From the NCBI RefSeq assembly GCF_003573695.1, contig NC_039368.1, forward strand, positions 13,272,360 to 13,336,359: a stretch of 64,000 nt of DNA, written 5' to 3'. This DNA comes from Papaver somniferum. Taxonomy: Eukaryota > Streptophyta > Magnoliopsida > Ranunculales > Papaveraceae. Each line of letters opens with the position of its first letter. The first letter of the stretch is position 1. Of the stretch, positions 26,061 to 37,711 are shown piece after piece. The notes beneath the pieces are model-generated. The model ran no database searches, was not told the origin of the DNA, and worked only from the letters and a program-made list of their open reading frames with translations. The position numbers and the translations under genes are program-made.

Positions 26061-29000
26061 AAAAAAAGGAATTTTTCCATAAATAAAACTCTTAAATAAA
26101 TTATTTATCAAGTTAAAAACTTGCAAAAAATAATTTCAAGTAGACACGGACTTGGTGATTGGTACACGCGCATGGGCATGGGTCGAAACATGTATTTTTA
26201 AGGATAAGACTGCCCGATATAACTTGTATTAGCACAATACAAGTTACCCACTCTTAAACTCAGCAACGGGGATGGAAGTAAAACGCCGCACGAAAATAAA
26301 AGCAAGAAGATGAAGAAAAGAAGACCTAGAGATGGTCGCTGCTTGTGTGTTTTGAAAAAAGATTTTCGAGTTGTATTTATAGGAAAATTAACTTGCAAAT
26401 CAAGTTAGGTTTAGGTTTTTTCTTATAAAACGAGTTTTGTTTCTTGCAAAACAATTAAACACAAAAAAAGAATTTTTCCATAAATAAAACTCTTAAATAA
26501 ATTATTTATCAAGTTAAAAAACTTGCAAAAAATAATTTCAAGTAGACACAGACTTGGTGCTTGGTACACGCGCATGGGCATGGGTCGAAACATGTATTTT
26601 TCAGGATAAGACTGCCCGATATAACTTGTATTAGCACAATACAAGTTACCCACTCTTAAACTCAGCAACGGGGATGGAAGTAAAACGCCGCACGAAAATA
26701 AAAGCAAGAAGATGAAGAAAAGAAGACCTAGAGATGGTCGCTGCTTGTGTATTTTGAAAAGATATTTTCGAGTTGTATTTATAGGAAAACTAACTTGCAA
26801 ATCAAGTTAGGTTTAGGTTTTTTCTTATAAAACGAGTTTTGTTTCTTGTAAAAAAATTAAACACAAAAAAGGAATTTTCCCATATATAAAACTCTTAAAT
26901 AAATTATTTATCAAGTTAAAAACTTGCAAAAAATAATTTCAAGTAGACACGGACTTGGTGCATGGTACACACGCATGGGCATGGGTCGAAACATGTATTT
27001 TTCAGGATAAGACTGCCCGATATAACTTGTATTAGCACAATACAAGTTACCCACTCTTAAACTCAGCAACGGGGATGGAAGTAAAACGCCGCACGAAAAT
27101 AAAAGCAAGAAGATGAAGAAAAGAAGACCTAGAGATGGTCGCTGCTTGTGTATTTTGAAAAGAGATTTTCGAGTTGTATTTATAGGAAAACTAACTTGCA
27201 AATCAAGTTAGGTTTAGGTTTTTTCTTATAAAACGTGTTTTCTTTCTTGTAAAACAATTAAACACAAAAAAGGAATTTTTCCATAAATAAAACTCTTAAA
27301 TAAATTATTTATCAAGTTAAAAACTTGCAAAAAATAATTTCAAGTAGACACGGACTTGGTGCTTGGTACACGCGCATGGGCATGGGTCGAAACATGTATT
27401 TTTCAGGATAAGACTGCCCGATATAACTTATATTAGCACAATACAAGTACCCACTCTTAAACTCAGCAACGGGGATGGAAGTAAAACGCCGCACGAAAAT
27501 AAAAGCAAGAAGATGAAGAAAAGAAGACCTAGAGATGGTCGCTGCTTGTGTGTTTTGCAAAAAAAAATTCGAGTTGTATTTATAGGAAAATTAACTTGCA
27601 AATCAAGTTAGGTTTAGGTTTTTTCTTATAAAACGTGTTTTGTTTCTTGTAAAACAATTAAACACAAAAAAAGAATTTTTCCATAAATAAATTATTTATC
27701 AAGTTAAAAACTTGCAAAAAATAATTTCAAGTAGACACGGACTTGGTGCTTGGTATAACGCGCATGGGCATGGGTCGAAACATGTATTTTTCAGGATAAG
27801 ACTGCCCGATATAACTTGTATTAGCACAATACAAGTTACCCACTCTTAAACTCAGCAACGGGGATGGAAGTAAAACGCCGCACGAAAATAAAAGCAAGAA
27901 GATGAAGAAAAGACCTAGAGATGGTCGCTGCTTGTGTATTGTTAAAAGAGATTTTCGAGTTGTATTTTTAGGAAAACTAACTTGCAAATCAAGTTAGGTT
28001 TAGGTTTTTTCTTATAAAACGAGTTTTGTTTCTTGTAAAACAATTAAACACAAAAAAAGGAATTTTTCCATAAATAAAACTCTTAAATAAATTATTTATC
28101 AAGTTAAAAACTTGCAAAAAATAATTTCAAGTAGACACGGACTTGGTGATTGGTACACGCGCATGGGCATGGGTCGAAACATGTATTTTTAAGGATAAGA
28201 CTGCCCGATATAACTTGTATTAGCACAATACAAGTTACCCACTCTTAAACTCAGCAACGGGGATGGAAGTAAAACGCCGCACGAAAATAAAAGCAAGAAG
28301 ATGAAGAAAAGAAGACCTAGAGATGGTCGCTGCTTGTGTGTTTTGAAAAAAGATTTTCGAGTTGTATTTATAGGAAAATTAACTTGCAAATCAAGTTAGG
28401 TTTAGGTTTTTTCTTATAAAACGAGTTTTGTTTCTTGCAAAACAATTAAACACAAAAAAAGAATTTTTCCATAAATAAAACTCTTAAATAAATTATTTAT
28501 CAAGTTAAAAAACTTGCAAAAAATAATTTCAAGTAGACACAGACTTGGTGCTTGGTACACGCGCATGGGCATGGGTCGAAACATGTATTTTTCAGGATAA
28601 GACTGCCCGATATAACTTGTATTAGCACAATACAAGTTACCCACTCTTAAACTCAGCAACGGGGATGGAAGTAAAACGCCGCACGAAAATAAAAGCAAGA
28701 AGATGAAGAAAAGAAGACCTAGAGATGGTCGCTGCTTGTGTATTTTGAAAAGATATTTTCGAGTTGTATTTATAGGAAAACTAACTTGCAAATCAAGTTA
28801 GGTTTAGGTTTTTTCTTATAAAACGAGTTTTGTTTCTTGTAAAAAAATTAAACACAAAAAAGGAATTTTCCCATATATAAAACTCTTAAATAAATTATTT
28901 ATCAAGTTAAAAACTTGCAAAAAATAATTTCAAGTAGACACGGACTTGGTGCATGGTACACACGCATGGGCATGGGTCGAAACATGTATTTTTCAGGATA

Positions 29001-29745
29001 AGACTGCCCGATATAACTTGTATTAGCACAATACAAGTTACCCACTCTTAAACTCAGCAACGGGGATGGAAGTAAAACGCCGCACGAAAATAAAAGCAAG
29101 AAGATGAAGAAAAGAAGACCTAGAGATGGTCGCTGCTTGTGTATTTTGAAAAGAGATTTTCGAGTTGTATTTATAGGAAAACTAACTTGCAAATCAAGTT
29201 AGGTTTAGGTTTTTTCTTATAAAACGTGTTTTCTTTCTTGTAAAACAATTAAACACAAAAAAGGAATTTTTCCATAAATAAAACTCTTAAATAAATTATT
29301 TATCAAGTTAAAAACTTGCAAAAAATAATTTCAAGTAGACACGGACTTGGTGCTTGGTACACGCGCATGGGCATGGGTCGAAACATGTATTTTTCAGGAT
29401 AAGACTGCCCGATATAACTTATATTAGCACAATACAAGTACCCACTCTTAAACTCAGCAACGGGGATGGAAGTAAAACGCCGCACGAAAATAAAAGCAAG
29501 AAGATGAAGAAAAGAAGACCTAGAGATGGTCGCTGCTTGTGTGTTTTGCAAAAAAAAATTCGAGTTGTATTTATAGGAAAATTAACTTGCAAATCAAGTT
29601 AGGTTTAGGTTTTTTCTTATAAAACGTGTTTTGTTTCTTGTAAAACAATTAAACACAAAAAAAGAATTTTTCCATAAATAAATTATTTATCAAGTTAAAA
29701 ACTTGCAAAAAATAATTTCAAGTAGACACGGACTTGGTGCTTGGT
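26061..29745. repeat. Two apparently identical 1.7-kb satellite blocks, 1991-bp offset
   Basis: The sequence from 26061 to about 27754 reappears from 28052 to about 29745 with no difference that I can find by eye. Rare private variants such as CCCATATATAAAAC, GTGCATGGTACACACGC, AACTTATATTAGC and TTTGCAAAAAAAAATTC are included. The copies part at TGGTATAACGCG versus TGGTATACGCG. The left copy begins exactly at the edge of a 10-N gap. It is either a very recent five-monomer duplication (type order A-B-B-A-B) or an unmerged assembly overlap. Confidence 0.85.
26912..27312. repeat. Representative full satellite monomer (401 bp) with four dyads
   Basis: I use this copy as the reference unit. It contains four inverted pairs built on CAAGT/ACTTG. 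Pair I is CAAGTT/AACTTG at 26912-26926 with a 3-nt loop. Pair II is CAAGT/ACTTG at 26940-26957 with an 8-nt loop. Pair III has perfect 10-bp arms AACTTGTATT and AATACAAGTT at 27024-27048 around loop AGCAC. Pair IV has 7-bp arms TAACTTG and CAAGTTA at 27192-27210 around loop CAAAT. A two-step TTAGGT repeat lies just downstream, at about 27209-27220. On the minus strand CCTATAAATAC (27176-27186) looks like a TATA box followed by a pyrimidine-rich leader. Plus-strand AATAAA hexamers occur in the AT-rich part. Confidence 0.9.
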
Positions 29746-32700
29746 ATACGCGCATGGGCATGGGTAGAAACATGTATTTTTTCAGGATAAGACTGCCCGA
29801 TATAACTTGTATTAGCACAATACAAGTTACCCACTCTTAAACTCAGCAATGGGGATGGAAGTAAAACGCCGCACGAAAATAAAAGCAAGAAGATGAAGAA
29901 AAGAAGACCTAGAGATGGTCGCTGCTTGTGTGTTTTGAAAAAAGATTTTCGAGTTGTATTTATAGGAAAATTAACTTGGAAATCAAGTTAGGTTTAGGTT
30001 TTTTCTTATAAAACGAGTTTTGTTTCTTGAAAAACAATTAAACACAAAAAATGAATTTTCCATAAATAAAACTCTTAAATAAATTATTTATCAAGTTAAA
30101 AACTTGCAAAAAATAATTTCAAGTAGACACGGATTTGGTGCTTGGTACACGCGCATGGGCATGGGTCGAAACATGTATTTTTCAGGATAAGACTGCCGGA
30201 TATAACTTGTATTAGGCACAATACAAGTTACCCACTCTTAAACTCAGCAACGGGGATGGAAGTAAAACGCCGCACGAAAATAAAAGCAAGAAGATGAAGA
30301 AAAGAAGAGTTAGAGATGGTCGCTGCTTGTGTGTTTTGAAAAAAGATTTTCGAGTTGTATTTATAGGAAAATTAACTTGCAAATGAAGTTAGGTTTAGGT
30401 TTTTTCTTATAAAACGAGTTTTGTTTCTTGTAAAACAATTAAACACAAAAAAAAAGAATTTTTCCATAAATAAAACTCTAAAATAAATTATTTATCAAGT
30501 TAAAAAACTTGCAAAAAATAATTTCAAGTAGACACAGACTTGGTGCTTGGTACACGCGCATGGGCATGGGTCGAAACATGTATTTTTCAGGATAAGACTG
30601 CCCGATATAACTTGTATTAGCACAATACAAGTTACCCACTCTTAAACTCAGCAACGGGGATGGAAGTAAAACGCCGCACGAAAATAAAAGCAAGAAGATG
30701 AAGAAAAGAAGACCTAGAGATGGTCGCTGCTTGTGTATTTTGAAAAGAGATTTTCGAGTTGTATTTATAGGAAAACTAACTTGAAAATCAAGTTAGGTTT
30801 AGGTTTTTTCTTATAAAACGAGTTTTGTTTCTTGTAAAACAATTAAACACAAAAAAGGAATTTTTCCATAAATAAAACTCTTAAATAAATTATTTATCAA
30901 GTTAAAAACTTGCAAAAAATAATTTCAAGTAGACACGGACTTGGTGCTTGGTACATGCGCATGGGCATGGGTCGAAACATGTATTTTTCAGGATAAGACT
31001 GCCCGATATAACTTTTATTAGCACAATACAAGTTACCCACTCTTAAACTCAGCAACGGGGATAGAAGTAAAACGCCGCACGAAAATAAAAGCAAGAAGAT
31101 GAAGAAAAGAAGACCTAGAGACTGTCGCTGCTTGTGTATTTGGAAAAGAGATTTTCGAGTTGTATTTATAGGAAAACTAACTTGCAAATCAAGTTAGGTT
31201 TAGGTTTTTTCTTATAAAACGAGTTTTGTTTCTTGTAAAACAATTAAACACAAAAAAGGAATTTTTCCCTAAATAAAACTCTTAAATAAATTATTTATCA
31301 AGTTAAAAACTTGCAAAAAATAATTTCAAGTAGACACGGACTTGGTGCTTGGTACACGCGAATGGGCATGGGTCGAAACATGTATTTTTCAGGATAAGAC
31401 TGCCCGATATAACTTGTATTAGCACAATACAAGTTACCCACTCTTAAACTCAGCAACGGGGATGAAATAAAACGCCGCACGAAAATAAAAGCAAGAAGAT
31501 GAAGAAAAGAATACCTAGAGATGGTCGCTGCTTGTGTGTTTTGAAAAGATATTTTCGAGTTGTATTTATAAGAAAACTAACTTGCAAATCAAGTTAGGTT
31601 TAGGTTTTTTCTTATAAAACGAGTTTTGTTTCTTGTAAAACAAGTAAACACAGAAAAAAGAATTTTTCCATAAATAAAACTCTTAAATAAATTATTTATC
31701 AAGTTAAAAACTTGCAAAAAATAATTTCAAGTAGACACGGACTTGGTGCTTGGTACATGCGCATGGGCATTGGCCGAAACATGTATTTTTCAGGAGAAGA
31801 CTGCCCGATATAACTTGTATTAGCACAATAAAAGTTACCCACTCTTAAACTCAGCAACGGGGATGGAAGTAAAACGCCGCACGAAAATAAAAGCAAGAAG
31901 ATGAAGAAAAGAAGACCTAGAGATGGTCGCTGCTTGTGTGTTTTGAAAAAATATTTTCGAGTTGTATTTATAGGAAAATTAACTTGCAAATCAAGTTAGG
32001 TTTAGGCTTTTTCTTATAAAACGAGTTTTGTTTCTTGTAAAACAATTAAACACAAAAAAAGAATTTTTCCATAAATAAAACTCTTAAATAAATTATTTAT
32101 CAAGTTAAAAACTTGCAAAAAATAATTTCAAGTAGACACGGACTTGGTGCTTGGTACACGCGCATGGGCATGGGTCGAAACATGTATTTTTCAGGATAAG
32201 ACTGCCCGATATAACTTGTATTAGGCACAATACAAGTTACCCACTCTTAAACTCAGCAACGGGGATGGAAGTAAAACGCCGCACGAAAATAAAAGCAAGA
32301 AGATGAAGAAAAGAAGACTTAGAGATGGTCGCTGCTTGTGTGTTTTGAAAAAAGATTTTCGAGTTGTATTTATAGGAAAATTAACTTGCAAATCAAGTTA
32401 GGTTTAGGTTTTTTCTTATAAAACGAGTTTTGTTTCTTGTAAAACAATTAAACACAAAAAAAAAGAATTTTTCCATAAATAAAACTCTTAAATAAATTAT
32501 TTATCAAGTTAAAAAACTTGCAAAAAATAATTTCAAGTAGACACAGACTTGGTGCTTGGTACACTTGCATGGGCATGGGTCGAAACATGTATTTTTCAGG
32601 ATAAGACTGCCCGATATAACTTGTATTAGCACAATACAAGTTACCCACTCTTAAACTCAGCAACAGGGATGGAAGTAAAACGCCGCACGAAAATAAAAGC

Positions 32701-32746
32701 AAGAAGATGAAGAAAAGAAGACCTAGAGATGGTCGTTGCTTGTATT

Positions 32747-34894
32747 TCAGCTTGGTACTCATTTTCTCCAACATTAAATCCATCCCATGGGAATAAGGGG
32801 AAAGAAAAATCACATCCCATTAACATTGTCGTTAATCAGATAAAAAGATAATATTTGATAATGATTAAATAACAACATAAGAAACGGAGAGGAAAGAAAT
32901 TACTGTTGCATTGACGAGCCTTGTCGTGCTCCCATGTATACTTGGTAAGATAGGAGTCAGTAGTGGTTCAATTAAATTGTGAGGCGTGAGTGGATACACA
33001 ATTTACGTCGTTATTGATTGTAGAAATTAACTTTTAATCCCATATTAGTTGGGTTTTAGATTCTTTAGTCCTGCCATCTCAAGCCTAGTATTAGGAGATC
33101 CAAATTTACCATATTTCGTATGGGTCAATCTTTTCCAGAACGATTTAGTCCAAAAAAAAATAATCCAGAAGTGCAGAAATACCCCTCAGCTAAATGTAAT
33201 ACCAGTTCTGCGTATTTCAGTTTCCATTTTTTCATTTTCATTTCATGGGAACATCTCCCGAGCGAAGAAAAAAAATCATAAAACCTGATATCGTCGTTTC
33301 AATGAAAGTTCAATCTTAAAGTTTCGAACCTAATTATGATAATCAAACAGTTACTGGATTCTTCTTGAAAAATATAAATTGTTGTCGTCATCGGTTCCTT
33401 TTCTTGAAGATAAAATCAAAATTGATGAATTTTAGCAAATTAATTTGAAGATTTCATCAATTGAAAAGCGGTATGAAAGATGAGAACATGTTGTTATCAT
33501 TTAATTTGATCATCGATGTTACTTTATCGATTTTTGATAAGTTTTTACGGTTTCAAAAACCTAATTTCTTTGATTTCGGTTCAGGCTTCTTATTCACTTA
33601 ATGGGAATAAGTTAGATCTATAATCATCTAACTATGTTTTTACTTATCAATTGGTTTAAGTGATGATAAATCTTTTGTAGCAGGTTGCTGGACTTGGAGA
33701 TGACACATAGATGAGTATCTTTGATTTTTCTAAAGGTAAATGGTCGATTTCACTGATTTTTAACTTTAGTATCCTTATTGTTTAGTTTCTATTAGGAAAC
33801 CCATGATGTAGTTATGGGTTTACTTTCTATTAACTTAACATTTGATTAACCATCTAGTTCTTAGAAATTTACCTAACATTCAATACTAGATAAAGTTTCA
33901 ATGATTTTCAACTGTATAAGGAGCTAGATTTGAGATTTTAGTTAAGATTAAAAGTTTGTGAATATATGTCAGTCGGTATTGCCTTTCTAATATTTCTGCA
34001 CAAATATATGTTGCTGATTAAATAAAGAGATTCTTGTAATGTTTCGTATCGAATATGAAGAATAACAGACTAAATTTTAACAACAGCTACCACTGACATA
34101 GTATGTGTTTGCTCATGCGCACTGTCATATGGTATGTGTTTATTTACTCAATTTAAGGGTGTTTGGGAAAATTTTAATTAAAAAGTAACTTTCAAGAAAC
34201 CAGAACTTAGGTTCGACCAAATTTTAGAATCATTTTTACTCTATTTACCAAACAGTTCGAGATTTTTCGCATAAAACATCAAACTGAATACTAATATCAA
34301 ACCATATCATGGTCAGTGAGCATGAAAAACTCCGGATATCGGCACCTAATACCTCCATTAGTTAGTAAAACTAAAATCTTCATGTAAGCATTAATTAAGA
34401 ACCACAGTCAGCTAGCCAAACACAGCATAACTAGCTCATAGTTTTGTGACGTGCTTTAGGCCCCTAGCTATGACTCGACGCAGTATAAGATGTGAACGGG
34501 ACAATATGACAAGGATCCTATCTAACTCTGTCATAACTCAGACATTACCCAGACATTATAGCACGCATATTTATGCCTACCCTCAAATAGTGCACATTTG
34601 TTTGGGATAATGAATTTTTGGCTTGACTTCTATGAGCTGCGAGGGCTTCCTCATAACTAGGAAATTGATTAGTGTGCATATGCACTTATTTACGGACCTT
34701 AATGCTTTTTTCTAGATATTAACAGCAGGTTCACGCCTTTAATTTATTCTTTTGTTTGAAATGCAAAATGGAAATTTTTTATTTATCAGTGAATTAGAAT
34801 AAATTGAGTACCGTAAAAAGGTTGTGTAAAATTGGGGTACATCTTTCCACAGAGAGTTATTAGTTCCAAGTTGTTGGTAACATTAATTGTTATT
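32747..34894. other. AT-rich unique DNA right of the satellite, no gene identified
   Basis: The satellite stops at about 32746 and unrelated sequence follows. The first bases repeat CATCCCATGGGAATAAGGGG-like and CACATCCCATTA-like words. A stretch at 33120-33300 (GATTTAGTCCAAAA, then pyrimidine-rich sequence ending GAGCGAAGAAAAAAAATC) resembles a promoter or untranslated leader. A short ATG frame bounded by TTTGTAG and AAAGGTAAAT lies at 33710-33735. None of this amounts to a supportable gene. The open frames present are short and have no recognisable motif. Confidence 0.6.
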
Positions 34895-34993
34895 GTGTAC
34901 ATAGTTGTACACCTGTTGATTGTGAATGTGTACAAAGTTCTACATTTGTTGATTCCAATGTGTATATGGATGTACATATGCTGATTATCAATG
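34895..34993. repeat. Minisatellite, 32-33 bp unit with GTGTACA/TGTACAC dyad
   Basis: Three diverged units start at 34895, 34928 and 34960. The first has GTGTACATAGTTGTACAC followed by CTGTTGATT. The later units replace this with GTGTACAAAGTTCTACAT and GTGTATATGGATGTACAT. The same dyad is scattered over the next 4.7 kb (listed separately). Confidence 0.8.
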
Positions 34994-35084
34994 GTACAAA
35001 ACTATATTATACCATGATACACTTTGACATTAATCTTTATTGGCTTTATGGATTTTGTAGGTATTTTCAGGATTTTCTAAATGA

Positions 35085-35585
35085 ATCAGTTCTAGCTATT
35101 TTCTGGATTTTATACATGTGTACATAGTTGTACACCATTGTAGTGCTTCATTTTTCAGGTATTAACATTTTACAATTGTAAGGATTCAGACACTGTTAAT
35201 GTCTTAGCTACTTGAATTTATTGACATATTTGATAAGAAAATTAATAAAAGTGGATGAATCAGTTCTAGCTATTTTTTGTATTTTGTAGATGTGTACATA
35301 GTTGTTTAATATGGTCCTGTCTCACTTATAAGTATTACATTTTTTTTAATCGAGCACATGTCTTATGTAGTTTATAGACAAATCTATATGTATTATGTTA
35401 TTGTTCGGTTCGTTTTATTAGGCAACAATAAAGATAGACGAAAATGACATTGTCCTGTCTCACTTATAAGCACTTGGCATGGCAGTAGTAGTCTCATGAA
35501 GTGAGTTGTTTGCTGCTATTTGCAACCTTTACAATATGTATTATGTTTGGTTCATTATATTTGGCAACTATATAGATAGACGAAA
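35085..35585. repeat. Short local duplications
   Basis: AATCAGTTCTAGCTATTTT followed by a GTGTACATAGTTGT dyad occurs at about 35085-35130 and again at about 35255-35305. CCTGTCTCACTTATAAG occurs at about 35315 and 35453. GATAGACGAAAATG occurs at about 35433 and 35575. The segments look like an old duplicated stretch broken by divergence. No gene is visible. Confidence 0.65.
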
Positions 35586-35588
35586 ATG

Positions 35589-35728
35589 GTTTCCACGTGA
35601 AGATTCTTGGTAAATGCTTTGTCATAGTTAACAGCAAAGAACTAAAACCGGGACAATAGTTTCCACATGAAGATTCTTGGTAAATGCTTTGTCATAGTTA
35701 AAAGCAAAGAACTAAAACCGGGACAACG
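35589..35728. repeat. 70-bp tandem duplication
   Basis: Two adjacent 70-bp copies start at 35589 and 35659. Each has GTTTCCAC[A/G]TGAAGATTC at its start and AACTAAAACCGGGACAA near its end. They differ at only a few positions, so the duplication is young. Confidence 0.9.
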
Positions 35729-35729
35729 T

Positions 35730-37049
35730 CTAAAACATGATATGATTTGGAGATTGAGATAAGATACTATCAACGTCTAAAATTTTTGAATTAGATAATG
35801 GTAGGCTCGGAAACCTACAATAATATACTGCAAGTGAACATCGTCTAACTAGTAGACAATGGCAAGTACAGGTCGTTCCCACGAGAAGTGTGAAATAATC
35901 TACCAACTAATACCAAAATTAAGTAATCAACAAGATAATGTTTTAAGGATTTTTAGAAATTCGGAACAAAATGAAATGATAAATAATTTAAAGATAAACA
36001 AAATGAGTGTGGGTTATTAGGGTTTTCGGTTTCCACCAATTAATTATGCAAATTCTACTATTCGTTAAAAAAAAATTCCATGCATTTTTAAATATTGTTT
36101 CTCCGCTATAGATTTCTTCGCTTCATGGATAGCGATTCTAAAGCATTACCTATCAATCCTAAAGCATATCACGTCAAGGGATTTAACCAAAGCACGCCAT
36201 ATCAATTGAAAAGCATAAATAATCAATGAAATCGCATGAACAATAAAATACCAAGCTATATGAAGAAAAACTACTAGTCATTCAAATCATTATTGAGCAT
36301 ATAAATATAGAGTTTACAGAATTTATTGGTTTCTACCTAAACCCTAACATAACACTAGCTAGAAATGGCTTTATCAAAATCCATAAACATATTAAAATTG
36401 AACTCTAGCTAATGAAAAATGAAGAATCGAAAACAAAACTTCAAAACCCTTCCTTTGTTGCGGCACTGTGGCCGGGCCCCCCATTTTCATTTTGAAACAA
36501 CACATAAATATAGCCCACAGATGAATTCACGTCGTCGCCACATCACCTCCCAATAGAAGTCAGCCACATGTCATGAAATACAATCCGCCCAATAATATTG
36601 TGTCGCGTGTCATAATGTGACGAAACATTGTAAAGTATCAGTGAATCTCCACTTTCCATAGTATATGAAACCACCAAGGAAATGAATTAATTTCATTTAA
36701 AAAGCACGATATTTTCTTGCATGTGTTGGGCCCACCTTAACTGTATTTGCACAAATGATATCATTTGGTCTCAAACATTCCTTCAAATTCTTTATATATA
36801 TATATAGCAAGAGAACTTATGTAAGGATAAAATATCTTAATCTTTCCTTTTCTTCATTTGCACTTCATTTGCACGTGGTCATGGAGGTGATATTCTTCCA
36901 TTCTTATGCTAACAATAATAAAGTCACTCTTGACTAATCTTAGGTGGCATTAGTGTGCTGACGTCGACTCGCTTCACCATGCATTAATTGAAGAGCAAAT
37001 TAAAACTTGTCTACCCATTGTGACCTCGTCTGTAAAATAATTCTATGCT
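35730..37049. other. AT-rich non-coding stretch, possible decayed repeat
   Basis: The part from about 35800 to 36470 has the look of a dispersed plant repeat: GTACAGGTCGTTCCCACGAG, an AGGGTTTTCGGTTTCCACC segment and many A-rich words. I cannot find terminal repeats or a coding motif. 36480-37049 is unremarkable apart from a short TATATATATATAG run near 36796. No gene is supported. Confidence 0.45.
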
Positions 37050-37402
37050 GCTGACATATATGGAGATAGAAGGCCGACATAATAAGTGTTGCTGATATAT
37101 AGAAATACCAGGCCAGCATAATAAGTGCTGCTGATATATAGAAATACCATGCCAGCATAATAAATGTTGCTGATATATAGAAATACCATGCCAACATGTT
37201 TGATCATCGTGCTTGCTGATACATGGAAATACCATGCCAACCCCATTTCATCATTGTGGTTGCTGATACATGGAAATACCAGGCCAACCACGTTTCATCA
37301 TTGTGATTACTGATACATGGAAATACCATGCCAACCACGTTTCATCATTGTGATTGCTGATATATGGAAATAGCATGCCAACCACATTTTGCAATTTTCG
37401 TC
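37050..37402. repeat. Minisatellite with two unit lengths (39-41 and 46-47 bp)
   Basis: Units begin with GCTGATATATAG-like words at 37050, 37091, 37130, 37169, 37215, 37262, 37309 and 37356. The left units are 39-41 bp and end in CAGCATAATAAGTG. The right units are 46-47 bp and end in CCAACCACGTTTCATCATTG. All share GAAATACCA[T/G]GCCA. The switch between the two families occurs near 37195. Open frames here simply translate the repeat. Confidence 0.92.
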
Positions 37403-37711
37403 GCAAACACCATTAAGTCTCACATTTTGCTGTTTATTCGCTGGATGACCGAATTCACTTGTACTTTCTACAAAAGCACTAAAATAGTATTAACAACTAA
37501 AATATTGTATCCTAGATAATATATATATGGGTATAAAATGTAGCATTTACATGCTTATCAGATAACTCTTCTTATGACTAAGTCCCCATGTTGACCTTAG
37601 TGTTATATCAAAGTTTTTAGTCTAGAAATATGAATTAGAAAATTTATTGTTGTTATTAAGCTCAACTGATATTGAAGAGTCACTTCCTGTTGGTTATGAC
37701 AGAAATTAGAT

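Larger units (their letters stand above)
1..32746. repeat. Satellite array, ~401-bp monomer, about 80-90 copies
   Basis: The same unit recurs head to tail. The landmark GGACTTGGTGCTTGG recurs every 400-402 bp (for example 2539, 2940, 27313-frame copies). All units have the same orientation. Full units contain a GCATGGGCATGGGTCG segment, a central inverted repeat, an AAGAAGATGAAGAAAAGAAG purine block, a GTATTTATAGG block, a GTTAGGTTTAGG block and a long AT-rich part. Copies differ by scattered substitutions and small indels and fall into subtypes that repeat in blocks. The array enters from the left edge and ends at about 32746, where the last copy stops abruptly after GTCGTTGCTTGTATTT. It may be centromeric, pericentromeric or a heterochromatic knob; the sequence alone does not decide. 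No family name is recognised. Confidence 0.97.

Noticed and set aside
27363..27611. Plus-strand 82-codon frame in the satellite, repeated at 29354
   Set aside because: It is a chance frame created by one private indel in a monomer, and is present twice only because the block is duplicated.
1..32746. A CRISPR-like array, because of regular repeats
   Set aside because: The repeat unit is about 401 bp with no unique spacers, and the window is plant nuclear DNA.
499..32813. Dozens of 60-130-codon minus-strand frames with a hydrophobic segment, suggesting a tandem gene family of small secreted or membrane proteins
   Set aside because: They are the same satellite monomer read again and again. The frame starts at TTG, no ATG precedes the hydrophobic part, and frames end at variable points. 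Short units destroy the frame freely.
33049..33288. A 79-codon plus-strand frame near the satellite edge
   Set aside because: It has no ATG start, no motif, and Phe/Ser-rich composition typical of AT-rich non-coding DNA.
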